Positions 10,284 through 18,486 of a stretch of 38,619 bases of DNA are shown piece by piece. The stretch comes from Pseudomonadota bacterium. Its GTDB lineage: Bacteria > Pseudomonadota > Gammaproteobacteria > Acidiferrobacterales > Acidiferrobacteraceae. Position 1 is the first letter of the stretch. Every line of letters starts with the position of its first letter. Both the position numbers and the translations under genes were made by a program. The stretch is taken from positions 1 to 38,619 of the forward strand of contig JAKBUS010000023.1 of assembly GCA_021841585.1 (NCBI GenBank). The letters run 5' to 3'. The notes beneath the pieces were generated by a model that was not told the DNA's origin, searched no databases, and was given only the letters and a program-made list of their open reading frames with translations.

Positions 10284-10298
10284 GGGCGCGAGTTAACA
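10284..10298. repeat. right terminal inverted repeat of the IS21 element
   Basis: GGGCGCGAGTTAACA, which read inward is TGTTAACTCGCGCCC, pairs with the left tip 6797-6811 at 13 of 15 positions. The element ends with CA, and the target duplication follows directly. Confidence 0.85.
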
Positions 10299-10303
10299 TC
10301 GAC
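10299..10303. repeat. target-site duplication, right copy (TCGAC)
   Basis: Direct copy of 6792-6796. When one copy and the element are removed, the porin reads through in frame (Val-Asp-Phe-Ile-Ala-Gly-Gln), which independently confirms the element's borders. Confidence 0.9.
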
Positions 10304-11083
10304 TTCATCGCAGGCCAAGTCCCGGCGTGGGACGGATACGAGTCCGAGACTTCCCCGCAGATGCTCACCATCACCCACAACCTGCTCTATGATTTCAGTG
10401 AGCCAGGTTACTTCACGGGTGCGGGCGCGAGCTACACGTCGGGGATACTGACCGTCCAGACCCTGGTTGGCAATTCCTGGAACACCGCCTATACCGGCAG
10501 CGCCACGCCTACCAAGGCCCCGACCTTCGAGTACCGCGTGTCGGCCGCGCCTACCAGTGATTTAAGCTTTGGGCTCTACGGGACGATCGGTAAAAACCCG
10601 ATGCTTACCAATCCCGCGGTCGAGACCACACGCATCTATAATGACTTCGATGGGACCTATACCCTGGGCGCCGCCACCTTCAATTGGCAGTTCGACCTCG
10701 GTCATCAGACCGCAGGAGCCGCCAACGGCGGCAACGCCATGTGGTATGGCACCTCGCTGCTCGCCAATTACCGCTTCACGCCGCTCGTGGGCGCCACGCT
10801 GCGCTACGACTATCTGAACGACAAGAAGAACGGTGGCCATATCGCTACGGCGGATTACTATGACGGCTTTGCGCCGACGTCAACCTTGGCGCCTGGTGTC
10901 AATAATGGCCCGGTGCGGCAGGCGGTGACCGCCGATCTGCTGCTCTATCCCGTCAAGAACACCATCGTGAAATTCGAGTACCGCTACGATCGCGCCAATG
11001 GCGCGCTGTTCCTGGATACGTCCACGGGGGCTTACAAGAAGAGTAATAACGTCCTGGCCGCGCAGATCGTGTATTCGTTCTAG
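10304..11083 (+). pseudogene. OmpL-like porin, 3' part, interrupted by IS21 element
   Basis: The remaining 259 codons of the porin begun at 6401. An accidental ATG inside the element end (10280) is in frame, but any product made from it would lack a signal peptide. The sequence shows FIAGQVPAWDGYESETSPQMLTITHNLLYDFSEPGY, then regularly spaced amphipathic strands (LSFGLYGTIG, TFNWQFDLGHQT, ATLRYDYLNDKK, IVKFEYRYDRANG) and ends AQIVYSF, whose C-terminal Phe is the usual signal for outer-membrane barrel insertion. The reconstructed protein is 391 residues. There are no other stops or frameshifts, so the gene was intact until the insertion. Confidence 0.9.
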
Positions 11084-11141
11084 GAGGCGAGAAGCAAAGG
11101 GGATGCGCGCGGCGCACGGTGTTTTGTAGCGCGTCCCCTTC

Positions 11142-11179
11142 AGGGCAAGCCGCCCCGCGCAAGACGGCCTGCCCTTTTT
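11142..11179 (+). terminator. rho-independent terminator after the porin gene
   Basis: AGGGCAAGCCG and CGGCCTGCCCT form an 11-bp stem with one mismatch around a 12-base loop, followed directly by a TTTT run. It lies about 60 bases past the porin stop and is the best-formed terminator in this part of the window. Confidence 0.75.
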
Positions 11180-11295
11180 CATGGTCGGTGTGGCGTCTTC
11201 AGCGTCCGACTGGTCAAGCTCGCCGGACCGCCGTGCTCGCGCCTCTGGCATCAAGGCATGGTGGCGTGTGGCGCCCTGCCGGCCGTAAGCCGTTT

Positions 11296-11481
11296 TCATG
11301 CGGCCCGCGGCGGGCCTTCCGGCCTGCGCGCGCCGAACCGCAGTTCGCAGGCTACGATAAGGGACGTGCATAAGGCCGGCTTGCCCACCGACGCGATCTT
11401 TCCCGCCACCACGCCTTGCGGGCGGCGTATCAGCTCGGAAAGAATGTTGATATCCAGAAGATAACGTGGACCCATGCTCAC
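11296..11481 (-). pseudogene. truncated VapC-like PIN toxin remnant
   Basis: The 61-codon frame begins (GTG 11481, or ATG 11475) MGPRYLLDINILSELIRRPQGVVAGKIASVGKPALCTSLIVACELRFGARR, a clear PIN-domain N-terminus with the first acidic residues (Asp in LLDIN, Glu in ACELRFG). PIN toxins are about 130-140 residues; here the frame stops after GARRPEGPPRAA, and no downstream frame restores the later conserved aspartates. It directly follows a broken antitoxin gene, whose TGA overlaps this start. The RNase is almost certainly inactive. Confidence 0.75.
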
Positions 11482-11708
11482 AAGCGGATATTATCCAATC
11501 GCGGAAGGTCTGAAGCGATGTCGGGAAACTCCGCCTCGCGGGGCGGGAGCGTGCTGAGTCTCGCGAGTAGGCCCGGGCGCTTCACGGGCTCGATGAGCAG
11601 GCGGTCATCCTCGCGATACAAGATGGCCTCGTCGGCGTTTATCTCAAACCCTCGCGGAAAGCGGATGGCCTAATTCCGGCCATTACGACAATGCGGATGT
11701 GGCGGCAT
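11478..11708 (-). pseudogene. VapB-like AbrB-fold antitoxin with premature stop
   Basis: Read on the minus strand from ATG 11708, the frame gives a short lead, NGRN, a TAG stop at 11670-11672, then AIRFPRGFEINADEAILYREDDRLLIEPVKRPGLLARLSTLPPREAEFPDIASDLPRLDNIRL. This matches the VapB pattern NGRSQAVRLPKEF followed by the vapC overlap. A single C-to-T change (CAG to TAG at the conserved Gln) would explain the stop. There is a purine-rich GAGGAGG upstream, near 11723. With the truncated vapC beside it, this is a dead toxin-antitoxin pair. Confidence 0.75.
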
Positions 11709-11864
11709 GATCGCATAATGGGCCTCCTCAAGCGTACATAGGCATGCGCATATGCCGACCCCATATCCTGTGAACTTACTGTTCGCCGTAGGGCAGGCTC
11801 GATGCCCGCACGCCTTCATGGCCAATGCCCCAGGAACGAGCGGTATGAGGGACTATCGCCATGC

Positions 11865-11892
11865 AAAAGCGCCGCGGATAACGCCGCCGCTT
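11865..11892 (-). terminator. possible terminator after the RND gene
   Basis: On the minus strand an imperfect GC stem (AGCGGCGGCG against CGCGGCGCT) is followed by TTTTGC, about 50 bases past the RND stop. The stem contains a mismatch or bulge, so this is only a candidate. The rest of 11709-11939 shows no gene. Confidence 0.3.
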
Positions 11893-11939
11893 ATGCCGAT
11901 GCCCCGCCTTGCAAGCCATCTCGCGGGCCGCGCCTCTCG

Positions 11940-14900
11940 TCAACGGATCCGTGGGGGCCGCCCGCCGCGCTCGGAAAAAGTCGCATAGGCGAAGTAGCCG
12001 AGCGGTATCACAAAGAGCGTGAGCACGGTCGACGCCAGCGTTCCGAAGATGAGCGAGATGGCGAGTCCTCCGAACACCGGGTCCATCACCATGATGGCGG
12101 TACCGAGCACGATGGCGAGCGCGGTCAGCATGATGGGCCGCAGGCGTACCGTCCCGGCCTGCACGACGGCCTCGGCGAGCGGGTGCCCGGCGCGCCGGTA
12201 ATCGAGGATGAAGTCGATCAAAAGCAGTGAGTTGCGCACCACGATGCCGGCGAGTGCGATGACCCCGATCATGGATGTGGCGGTGAAGTACTGACCCATG
12301 GCCGCGTGCCCCGGGAATACGCCGATGATGGTGAGCGGGATCGATCCCATGACGATGATCGGGATCGCGAACGAGCGGTAGTAGCCCACCAGTATGACGT
12401 AGATAAGCAGGATCGCCACGCCGAACGCCGATCCCAGATCCCGAAACACGTTCAAGGTAAGGCGCATCTCGCCACTCCAGCGCAACCCGTAATGGAGGCT
12501 ACTCGGGTCTTTCATGAAATCCTGGGTCAGATGTACCCCGTCTACGGTGTGGTGTTTCAGGTATTGCCACATATGCAGCACCGGATACACGGGGCTGCCC
12601 ATGCTCATTCCCGCGGTCACGTATTCGACGTCACGGCCGTCCTTCTGGTATATGGGCTCGGGCGCCGGGCGCTTGATGACGCGCACGAGGGCCGATAACG
12701 GAATCTCGCGGCCCTCGGGGCTGGACACGAACAGTTTGCCGAGGTCGCTTGGGCCCACGTGATCGGCGATCGGCACCCGAAACCGGATGGGGACGGGTTC
12801 CTTGGCGTGCGCGATATGCGCGGTCCCGTCGCTGATGCCGGACAGGAAACCCTTCAGGGTCTGCGCCACCTGGGCGGCGCTCACCCCATGCAGGGCTGCC
12901 TCCCTGCGATTGACCTTGATGATGTATTGCATCGAGGGATGCGGGACGGTGCTGTCGATCCCCGCGAGGTGGGGGGTGTGGGCAAAGAGACCGTAACGCA
13001 GGTCATTGGCGATCACCCGCACCTTGTGATAGCTCGGGCCGAAGACCTCGGCCATGATGGTTGCCCGCACCGGGGGGCCGGGCGGGTGTTGCACGATCTT
13101 GATCATGGCCCCGGTGCGCGCGATCAGCCGGTCGACGGCGGGCCTCAGGGATCGCACGATGGCGATCGACGACACCGGCCGCTCGCTCTTACGCACGAGG
13201 TGCACCTGAACCTCGCCCACGGTCGCGCCCTTTTTCAGGGTCTCGCCGCGCAAAAGGCCGCTGAAGTTGATGGCCCCCATGGCGCCTGACGATAGGTCAT
13301 AGGTCGTGACGTAGGGGTTTGCGCGGACGATGTTTCCGAGCGCCGTGATCACGCGGTTGGTGTCTTCGAGGGTGCTCCCCGCGCGCGTGCGTACCGTGAT
13401 GTCGAAGCTGTTATTGTTGTTGCGCGGCAACATCTTGAAGTTAACCAGCCGCAAGACCGGCATGGCCAGCACGCCCGCGAACAGCAGGATGATGGCAAAC
13501 AGAAACCCACGCCGCGCCCACGGCCGCGACAACAAGATGCGCATGGCGCGCGCGTAGCCCCTCTGTAAAAGGCCGGGGCGATCGTGCTTGGCCTCGCCGC
13601 CGTCGCCCTTCAGCCACATGCGCGCCGCCCACGGCGCCACGGTGTAGGCAATGAACAACGAGGTGATCATGGCGATCGGCACATTCTTTGGGATCGGCGC
13701 CATGTACGGCCCCATCATGCCGGTGACAAAGAGCATGGGCAGAAACGCGACGATGACCGAGAGCGTCGCTAAGTTAGTCGGGCGGCCGATCTCGTTGACC
13801 GCAAGCACCGCCTCGCGCACACGGTCGGCACCGGCGCGCGCGTAGTGACGGAATATATTTTCGATGACGACTATGGAGTCATCCACGAGCAGGCCCAGCG
13901 ACAGAATGAGGGCAAACAAGGTGATGCGATTGATCGTCTGGCCGCCCATGTCGTCCACTGCCAGCGTCACGAACAAAATCAATGGAATCGTAACCGTGAC
14001 GATCGCGGCCGCGCGCCAGCCTAGGAACACGACAAGCAAGAGCACGACCGTCGCCACCGCGATAAACAGGTGCTCGATAAGGGTATTGACGGCGCTGTTG
14101 GCGCGCTCGCCGTCGTCGCGCGTGATGTTGACGTGCACGCCGGCGGGGATCACCGGGCCTTGCAGCGCGCGGAGTTTACGCAGCACGGCGTCGGCGACCG
14201 CCACGGCGTTGGTGCCGGCGCGTTTGGCGATCGCGATCGTCACCTCCGGCAACTCGATGTTGCGCGGGCGCGGGTGGGAGTAGGCCGGCCCGAAGCCGAT
14301 TTCGTGCACGGTCTTGATGCGCCCGGCGCCGTCGGTCACGGTCGCCACGTCGTGCAAGTAGACCGGGCGGTGGTTGTAGAGGCTCACCACGACCCGCCCG
14401 ACATCGCGCGCCGAGCGCAGCATGGTGCCCGCGTGAATGGTGGCCCGCCGGTTGTGATTGGTGAAGTGTCCGGAGGGTATCTCGACGTTGGTCGCCTGCA
14501 CCACCCTGCGGACATCATCGAGCGTCACGTCGTAGTGGCGCATGAGGCGCGGGTGCAGGACCACATTGATCTTGCGCCGCTGGCCGCCGATCAGATAGGC
14601 GCGCGAGGTGCCGGGCACGCGCCGCAGATGATGCAGGACGTTGGTCGCGATCGCCCGCAGCCGCACGCCGCTCATGGCGGCGCTCGACAGCGATATGGTC
14701 ACGATCGGGACTTGGTTTACATCGAGCGGCTGGATCACGGGCTGCTCGGTCCCTGGCGGCATGCGGCTCATGTTGCTCATGATTTTGTTGTAGAGTCGCA
14801 CGAGCGAGGCGACGCGGTTTTCCCCCACCTGGAACTTCACCGTGACCACGCCCATGGAGTTCAACGCGAGGCCGTAGGTGTGGTGAATGCCGCGCATGCC

Positions 14901-15158
14901 GCGCAGTATCGCCTGCAAGGGGTCGACGACGAGATTCTTGATTTCGCGAGGGCTGGCGCCGGGCTTTGTGACAATGATATTGGCGGCCGGCACCACGATC
15001 TGCGGATTCTCCGTCCGCGGCGTGGTGCGTAGCGCGATAAGCCCGGCCAGGATTGCCACGACCACTATCAATATGGTGATCTTGCTATTGATGAAATAGC
15101 GCGTAAGCCGTCCGGCGATGTTCAGCGGCTCGTCTGGCTGCGGGTCAACGGCTGCCAT
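11940..15158 (-). CDS. RND efflux pump, inner-membrane permease
   Basis: Proton-driven transporter of the AcrB/HAE1-like RND superfamily; 1072 residues is the usual size. One N-terminal transmembrane helix (KITILIVVVAILAGLIAL, about 26-43) precedes a large periplasmic loop. TM4 carries the paired aspartates of the proton relay in LGLLVDDSIVVIENIFRHY; a second loop and six C-terminal helices follow. TM10 reads GIVVRNSLLLIDF, with Arg-Asn where AcrB has Lys940-Asn, common in less-studied clades. ATG 15158 has AGAGGA just upstream and overlaps the end of the adaptor-like gene by 14 bases. It is the last gene of a tolC-like/adaptor-like/RND operon. The substrate cannot be read from sequence. Confidence 0.9.
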   Translation of the reverse strand: MAAVDPQPDEPLNIAGRLTRYFINSKITILIVVVAILAGLIALRTTPRTENPQIVVPAANIIVTKPGASPREIKNLVVDPLQAILRGMRGIHHTYGLALNSMGVVTVKFQVGENRVASLVRLYNKIMSNMSRMPPGTEQPVIQPLDVNQVPIVTISLSSAAMSGVRLRAIATNVLHHLRRVPGTSRAYLIGGQRRKINVVLHPRLMRHYDVTLDDVRRVVQATNVEIPSGHFTNHNRRATIHAGTMLRSARDVGRVVVSLYNHRPVYLHDVATVTDGAGRIKTVHEIGFGPAYSHPRPRNIELPEVTIAIAKRAGTNAVAVADAVLRKLRALQGPVIPAGVHVNITRDDGERANSAVNTLIEHLFIAVATVVLLLVVFLGWRAAAIVTVTIPLILFVTLAVDDMGGQTINRITLFALILSLGLLVDDSIVVIENIFRHYARAGADRVREAVLAVNEIGRPTNLATLSVIVAFLPMLFVTGMMGPYMAPIPKNVPIAMITSLFIAYTVAPWAARMWLKGDGGEAKHDRPGLLQRGYARAMRILLSRPWARRGFLFAIILLFAGVLAMPVLRLVNFKMLPRNNNNSFDITVRTRAGSTLEDTNRVITALGNIVRANPYVTTYDLSSGAMGAINFSGLLRGETLKKGATVGEVQVHLVRKSERPVSSIAIVRSLRPAVDRLIARTGAMIKIVQHPPGPPVRATIMAEVFGPSYHKVRVIANDLRYGLFAHTPHLAGIDSTVPHPSMQYIIKVNRREAALHGVSAAQVAQTLKGFLSGISDGTAHIAHAKEPVPIRFRVPIADHVGPSDLGKLFVSSPEGREIPLSALVRVIKRPAPEPIYQKDGRDVEYVTAGMSMGSPVYPVLHMWQYLKHHTVDGVHLTQDFMKDPSSLHYGLRWSGEMRLTLNVFRDLGSAFGVAILLIYVILVGYYRSFAIPIIVMGSIPLTIIGVFPGHAAMGQYFTATSMIGVIALAGIVVRNSLLLIDFILDYRRAGHPLAEAVVQAGTVRLRPIMLTALAIVLGTAIMVMDPVFGGLAISLIFGTLASTVLTLFVIPLGYFAYATFSERGGRPPRIR

Positions 15159-15546
15159 GTTGTCCTCTTCTCGTGGTGATCGGCGGATGAATCGGGCTTC
15201 CGTCATAGACGCCGCGGAATGGGGGCAGGACCAGGGTCTCATTGCCACGAAGGCCGCTTAATATCTGCGCCACGCGCGGGCCGATCGCGCCGATCTTTAT
15301 CAGGCGAAACCGCGCGCGTCCGCGAGGGCTCAATACGAAGACCCCGGGCAGGCCCCCCTGGTGAATGATGGCGTCCTTGGGGATCACGACATCGCCATGG
15401 GCATCGAGGTCCGCGGGGGCATGCAGGCGCAGGGTGGCGCGCGTTACCGGCGGACGCGCGGCCGGCGGCGCGGGCGGCGGCGGCTTATGCGCGCAGGCGC
15501 TAAGGAGCAGCATCGCGGCAAACGGCCAGGATCGCGCAGCCCTCAT
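15145..15546 (-). CDS. short lipoprotein resembling C-terminal domain of an RND adaptor
   Basis: The 133-residue product has a lipoprotein signal with lipobox LLSAC (residues about 15-19), a Pro-rich linker, then VVIPKDAIIHQGGLPGVFVLSPRGRARFRLIKIGAIGPRVAQILSGLRGNETLVLPPFRGVYDGSPI. That last stretch resembles the membrane-proximal domain of HlyD/AcrA-type adaptors. The lipoyl, helical hairpin and beta-barrel domains are missing; a full adaptor is about 350-400 residues. ATG 15546 is fixed by an ATGA overlap with the tolC-like stop, and the 3' end overlaps the RND start, so the gene is a planned member of the operon. It may be a compact accessory, or a deletion relic that kept a start. Confidence 0.7.
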   Translation of the reverse strand: MRAARSWPFAAMLLLSACAHKPPPPAPPAARPPVTRATLRLHAPADLDAHGDVVIPKDAIIHQGGLPGVFVLSPRGRARFRLIKIGAIGPRVAQILSGLRGNETLVLPPFRGVYDGSPIHPPITTRRGQHGSR

Positions 15547-16901
15547 GATGCAATCCCGAGCGATGCCAGCGTCTGGCGTGACAGGCTGCCGCATGCCGCC
15601 GCCAGCGCCGCGCGATTGGCGGCCAGGGCATAGAGGGACGCCAGACGCGCCTCACGGGCTTGCACAAGACCGTGTTCGGCGTTCAGGAGGGAGAGGAGGA
15701 TGGTGCGTCCCTCGCCGTAGCGGACCTGGGTCACGGCCACTGCCTGCCGGGCCCGGATGACATTGGCGCTTGCTATCCGATACTGGGTCATGGCGGTGCG
15801 CATGTCATCGAAGGCGCGCGTCACATGGTTGCGGATACGCGCGCGCAGCCCGGCGAGCCTGGCCTCAAGCTCGGCGGCCCGTTGCCGGAGGACGTCCGCC
15901 CGGTCACGGTTGCGGTCTCCGTCGTAGAGCGATTTGCTGATCACGGCCCCAACGGTCCAGGCGTTGTGACGTAGATTCGGAATCTCGCTGAACCATTGCG
16001 ACTGGGCGGTGAGCCGCACCTGAAACGACGATCGATCGCGCGCGGCCTGGGCCCTGGCGCGCAGGGCGTCGATCTCGGCGCGCAAAGACTTGATGTCGGG
16101 CCGGTCGCTCAGGGCCTCGCGGTAAAAGGCCGCCAGGCTGTGATGGGGCATGGGCACTACCCGCAGCGGCGTGTGGGGTACGGTGATGGCAAGCCCCGCC
16201 GGTGCGCCCATCGCCGTCGCCAGGTTGTTCATGGCGATGCGCACGTTGCCGCGGGCCTCGGCCAGCATCCCTTCGTTGGCGCCGAGATTGACGTCGGCAC
16301 TCAAGGCATCGGAGCGCACAATACGCCCATGCGCGTATAGGTAATGGGCGGTGCGCGCGTGGCGGCGCGCCGCGGCCACCGCCTTGCGCGCGACCACGAG
16401 GGCCTCGCGCGCCACCAGCACCCCCTCGTAGGACTGTATCACCTGGGCCATGATGGACTGGCGGATGCGCTGCGCGGCGCCTTGCGCCGCCTCGCGCCCA
16501 TAGCGTCCAGCGCGTAACGCCTCGTGAATCGCGCCACCTGTGTAAAGCGGCCAGGATAGCGACAGGGTTGCGGTGCCGAGTTTTGTGATACCGGGGTGGT
16601 TTAGGGTGCTGGGCGTGAATGCCGCGGCGCTCACCTGGCGGCGCTCCAGTTCCGCCGACAAGGCCTCCAGCGGATTGTCACTGAAGAGATAACCGTAGCT
16701 GACGCTGGCCTCGGGCAGGCCCTGATCCTCGGCCAGCCTGAGCTCGGCCTGGGCGGCCGCGCCCCGCGCCTTGGCAAGACGCGCCATGCTGTTGTGCGTA
16801 AGCGCGAAATCGACGGCTTGAGCGAGCGTGAACGGGCGCGCAATGGCGTGCGAGGCCATAAAGAGGGCTGCAATTCCCAACGCGACCGTCAACCGCTTCA
16901 T
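15543..16901 (-). CDS. TolC-family outer-membrane efflux channel
   Basis: Outer-membrane factor that forms the exit duct for the RND pump. The 452-residue product has a signal peptide (MKRLTVALGIAALFMASHAIA), then ARPFTLAQAVDFALTHNSMARLAKARGAAAQAELRLAEDQGLPEASVSYGY, the standard OEP start, and two long helical repeat halves (a Gln/Ala/Arg-rich helix at about 130-210 and again at about 285-400). YGEGRTILLSLLNAEHGLVQAREARLASLY is the usual second-repeat signature. AAGGAG lies ahead of ATG 16901. First gene of the operon; its TGA overlaps the adaptor-like gene. Confidence 0.92.
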   Translation of the reverse strand: MKRLTVALGIAALFMASHAIARPFTLAQAVDFALTHNSMARLAKARGAAAQAELRLAEDQGLPEASVSYGYLFSDNPLEALSAELERRQVSAAAFTPSTLNHPGITKLGTATLSLSWPLYTGGAIHEALRAGRYGREAAQGAAQRIRQSIMAQVIQSYEGVLVAREALVVARKAVAAARRHARTAHYLYAHGRIVRSDALSADVNLGANEGMLAEARGNVRIAMNNLATAMGAPAGLAITVPHTPLRVVPMPHHSLAAFYREALSDRPDIKSLRAEIDALRARAQAARDRSSFQVRLTAQSQWFSEIPNLRHNAWTVGAVISKSLYDGDRNRDRADVLRQRAAELEARLAGLRARIRNHVTRAFDDMRTAMTQYRIASANVIRARQAVAVTQVRYGEGRTILLSLLNAEHGLVQAREARLASLYALAANRAALAAACGSLSRQTLASLGIAS

Positions 16902-17161
16902 GTCCCCTGGCTCCTTTACCGGACCTCGTCCTTTGCTGTATATTAGCAATCAATTATCTTCTAATGAAAGCCTTGACACGCGTAATTTGCCTTTTCTCAG
17001 TGTAACTGATTGCGCCAGCCTTGCGCGTCGTTCCATGGCCCCACGCACCGAGGCATCACGCCGGGCTGTGAGAGGATCTGGGCTTGCGTTACGCTATTGT
17101 TTCGGGGTATCGGCAGCGGCAGGAGATTGATGCTCGCGTGGCTTCGAGGGGGTGATCGCGG
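16902..17161. other. divergent promoter region, efflux operon and HD-GYP gene
   Basis: About 260 bases, with a notably AT-rich block at 16940-16998 compared with its surroundings. The minus strand holds TAATAT (about 16941-16946) as a likely -10 box for the tolC-like gene, with a weak -35 around TTTCAT. The plus strand has TTGACA at 16973-16978, but no good -10 box at the right distance. ATTAG and CTAAT within the block form a loose inverted pair that could bind a regulator. No regulator gene is adjacent to the efflux operon. Confidence 0.4.
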
Positions 17162-18430
17162 GTGGCTAAGCAAATCGACGTCCAAGACCTCAAGAAGGGC
17201 ATGTACGTTATTGATCTCGACCGCCCCTGGACCGAAAGCCCGTTTATGTTTCAGGGTTTCGAGATCCGCACCGATGCCCAGCTGCGCGAGCTTCAGCGCC
17301 TGTGCCAACATGTCTATGTCCATGACCGTGAGCATGTGACTGGCGGTCCCGGCGAGGACCGGCGCAAGGGCGGCGTGGGGGCCGGTTCCGGGACCGCTGT
17401 TGGTGGCGAGGCCCGCCAGGCGCAGGTGTTGGCGGCATCGCTGGCGGTGCGGCGCGACCCCTCGATTCACGGTGAGCCGGTCCCCCTGCAGGCCGAGATG
17501 GTGCAGGCGCGCAGACTGGAGGCCGATGCCCGCGAACTTATCTATGCCATGCAGGACGACGTGCGGCTCGGCCGCAATATCGATGAGTCGCGTGTGCAGG
17601 CAATCATCACCGGCATGGTCGATAGTGTCGTACGCAATCCCGATGCCTTGATCTGGTTTACGCAGCTGCGAAACAAGGATGAGTACACGGCCTTGCACAG
17701 CATCCGCGTGGCCATACTCGCCCTAGCCTTTGGCCGCCATCTCGAATTGACCGTACCGGAGCTCAATATCCTCGGTGTCGGCGCGCTCCTTCATGACATC
17801 GGCAAGCTCAAGGTGCCCGGCGACATCTTGAACAAGCCCGGCCGCCTGACCGACAGCGAGTTTGCCATCGTCAAGAGTCATGTCCCCGAGGGCGTGAAGA
17901 TCCTCGAATCGCTGCGCCGCACCCCATTATCGGCGGTGGAAGTGGCGGGCTGTCATCACGAACGTTACCAGGGGGGCGGCTACAACCGCGGCCTGAGCGG
18001 GGATCGTATCGGCCTCTTCGGGCTCATGGCGGCGATCGTCGACACCTATGACGCCATCACCAGTGATCGCGCGTATCACGCCGGCATATCGGCCTATGAG
18101 GCCCTGGGGAGGCTCTATGCCATGCGCAACAAGGAGTTCCACGGCGGCCTCGTCGACCGCTTCATCCAGTGTCTGGGGACCTACCCCGTGGGCAGTGTCG
18201 TGGAGTTGACCACGGGTGACGTGGGGGTGGTGATCGCCGTCAACCGCCAGCGCTATCTGCGGCCGACGGTAACCCTGGTACGGCGCGCAAATGGCGCGGC
18301 CTTTCCGCCCGAGGCGGTGCTGAATCTGGCCGCGAACCCGGCGGCCGCGCCCGGCGTGGAGATTCGACGTGTCCTGCCACCCGGCGCCCATGGCATCCAG
18401 CCAGCCGATTACATGCCGCGCGTCACCTAA
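17162..18430 (+). CDS. HD-GYP domain protein, probable c-di-GMP phosphodiesterase
   Basis: The 422-residue cytoplasmic protein has an N-terminal DUF3391-like segment (KQIDVQDLKKGMYVIDLDRPWTESPF, 3-28), a low-complexity Gly-rich stretch (about 60-80), then an HD-GYP domain. Visible motifs: HDIGKLKVPGDILNKPG (His211-Asp212), HVPEG, HHERYQGGGYNRGL (from residue 265) and DTYDAITSDRAYH. The eponymous GYP reads GYN here. HD-GYP enzymes cleave cyclic di-GMP using a di- or tri-metal centre, and all metal-binding His/Asp residues I can place are present. GTG 17162 is preceded by GGGGGTGAT. No sensor or membrane segment, so input is through DUF3391 or partner proteins. Confidence 0.88.
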   Translation: MAKQIDVQDLKKGMYVIDLDRPWTESPFMFQGFEIRTDAQLRELQRLCQHVYVHDREHVTGGPGEDRRKGGVGAGSGTAVGGEARQAQVLAASLAVRRDPSIHGEPVPLQAEMVQARRLEADARELIYAMQDDVRLGRNIDESRVQAIITGMVDSVVRNPDALIWFTQLRNKDEYTALHSIRVAILALAFGRHLELTVPELNILGVGALLHDIGKLKVPGDILNKPGRLTDSEFAIVKSHVPEGVKILESLRRTPLSAVEVAGCHHERYQGGGYNRGLSGDRIGLFGLMAAIVDTYDAITSDRAYHAGISAYEALGRLYAMRNKEFHGGLVDRFIQCLGTYPVGSVVELTTGDVGVVIAVNRQRYLRPTVTLVRRANGAAFPPEAVLNLAANPAAAPGVEIRRVLPPGAHGIQPADYMPRVT

Positions 18431-18451
18431 GCGGAAAGCCCTCCGATGGCC

Positions 18452-18480
18452 TTGATGAGAACGAATGCTCGTTCTAGTAT
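18452..18480 (+). promoter_or_regulatory. tetR promoter with palindromic operator in the spacer
   Basis: -35 TTGATG (18452-18457), a 17-base spacer and -10 TAGTAT (18475-18480). The spacer is almost filled by the perfect palindrome AGAACGA-ATGC-TCGTTCT (18458-18475), so a bound repressor would exclude RNA polymerase. Only six bases separate the -10 box from the tetR ATG at 18487, so transcription probably starts at or next to the start codon. Confidence 0.8.
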
Positions 18481-18486
18481 ATCGCT

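Larger units (their letters stand above)
6797..10298 (-). mobile_element. IS21-family insertion sequence with KfrA-like passenger gene
   Basis: A 3502-base element bounded by 15-base inverted repeats that match at 13 positions (TGTTAAATCGCACCC on the left, TGTTAACTCGCGCCC on the right read inward) and flanked by TCGAC duplications. All three genes read leftward: istA (10097-8565), istB (8538-7744), and a KfrA-like gene (7616-6990). The usual IS21 element is roughly 2-2.5 kb with only istA and istB, so about 1 kb here is cargo. Both ends hold repeats that may be transposase sites, about two units on the left (to about 6860) and four or more on the right. The intact genes, matching duplications and undecayed target gene suggest a recent, possibly active element. 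Confidence 0.92.

Noticed and set aside
10280-10303. ATG at 10280 as a real start for the porin 3' part
   Set aside because: It lies inside the transposable element's end; the frame match is accidental and the product would lack a signal peptide.
14070-15032. A 320-codon plus-strand frame opposite the RND gene
   Set aside because: The His/Gly/Val-rich, Asp-rich translation is typical of the complement of a GC-rich membrane-protein gene and has no family resemblance.
16973-16998. Consensus TTGACA as a plus-strand promoter for the HD-GYP gene
   Set aside because: The hexamer is perfect but no acceptable -10 box lies 16-18 bases downstream, so it was not called as a promoter.
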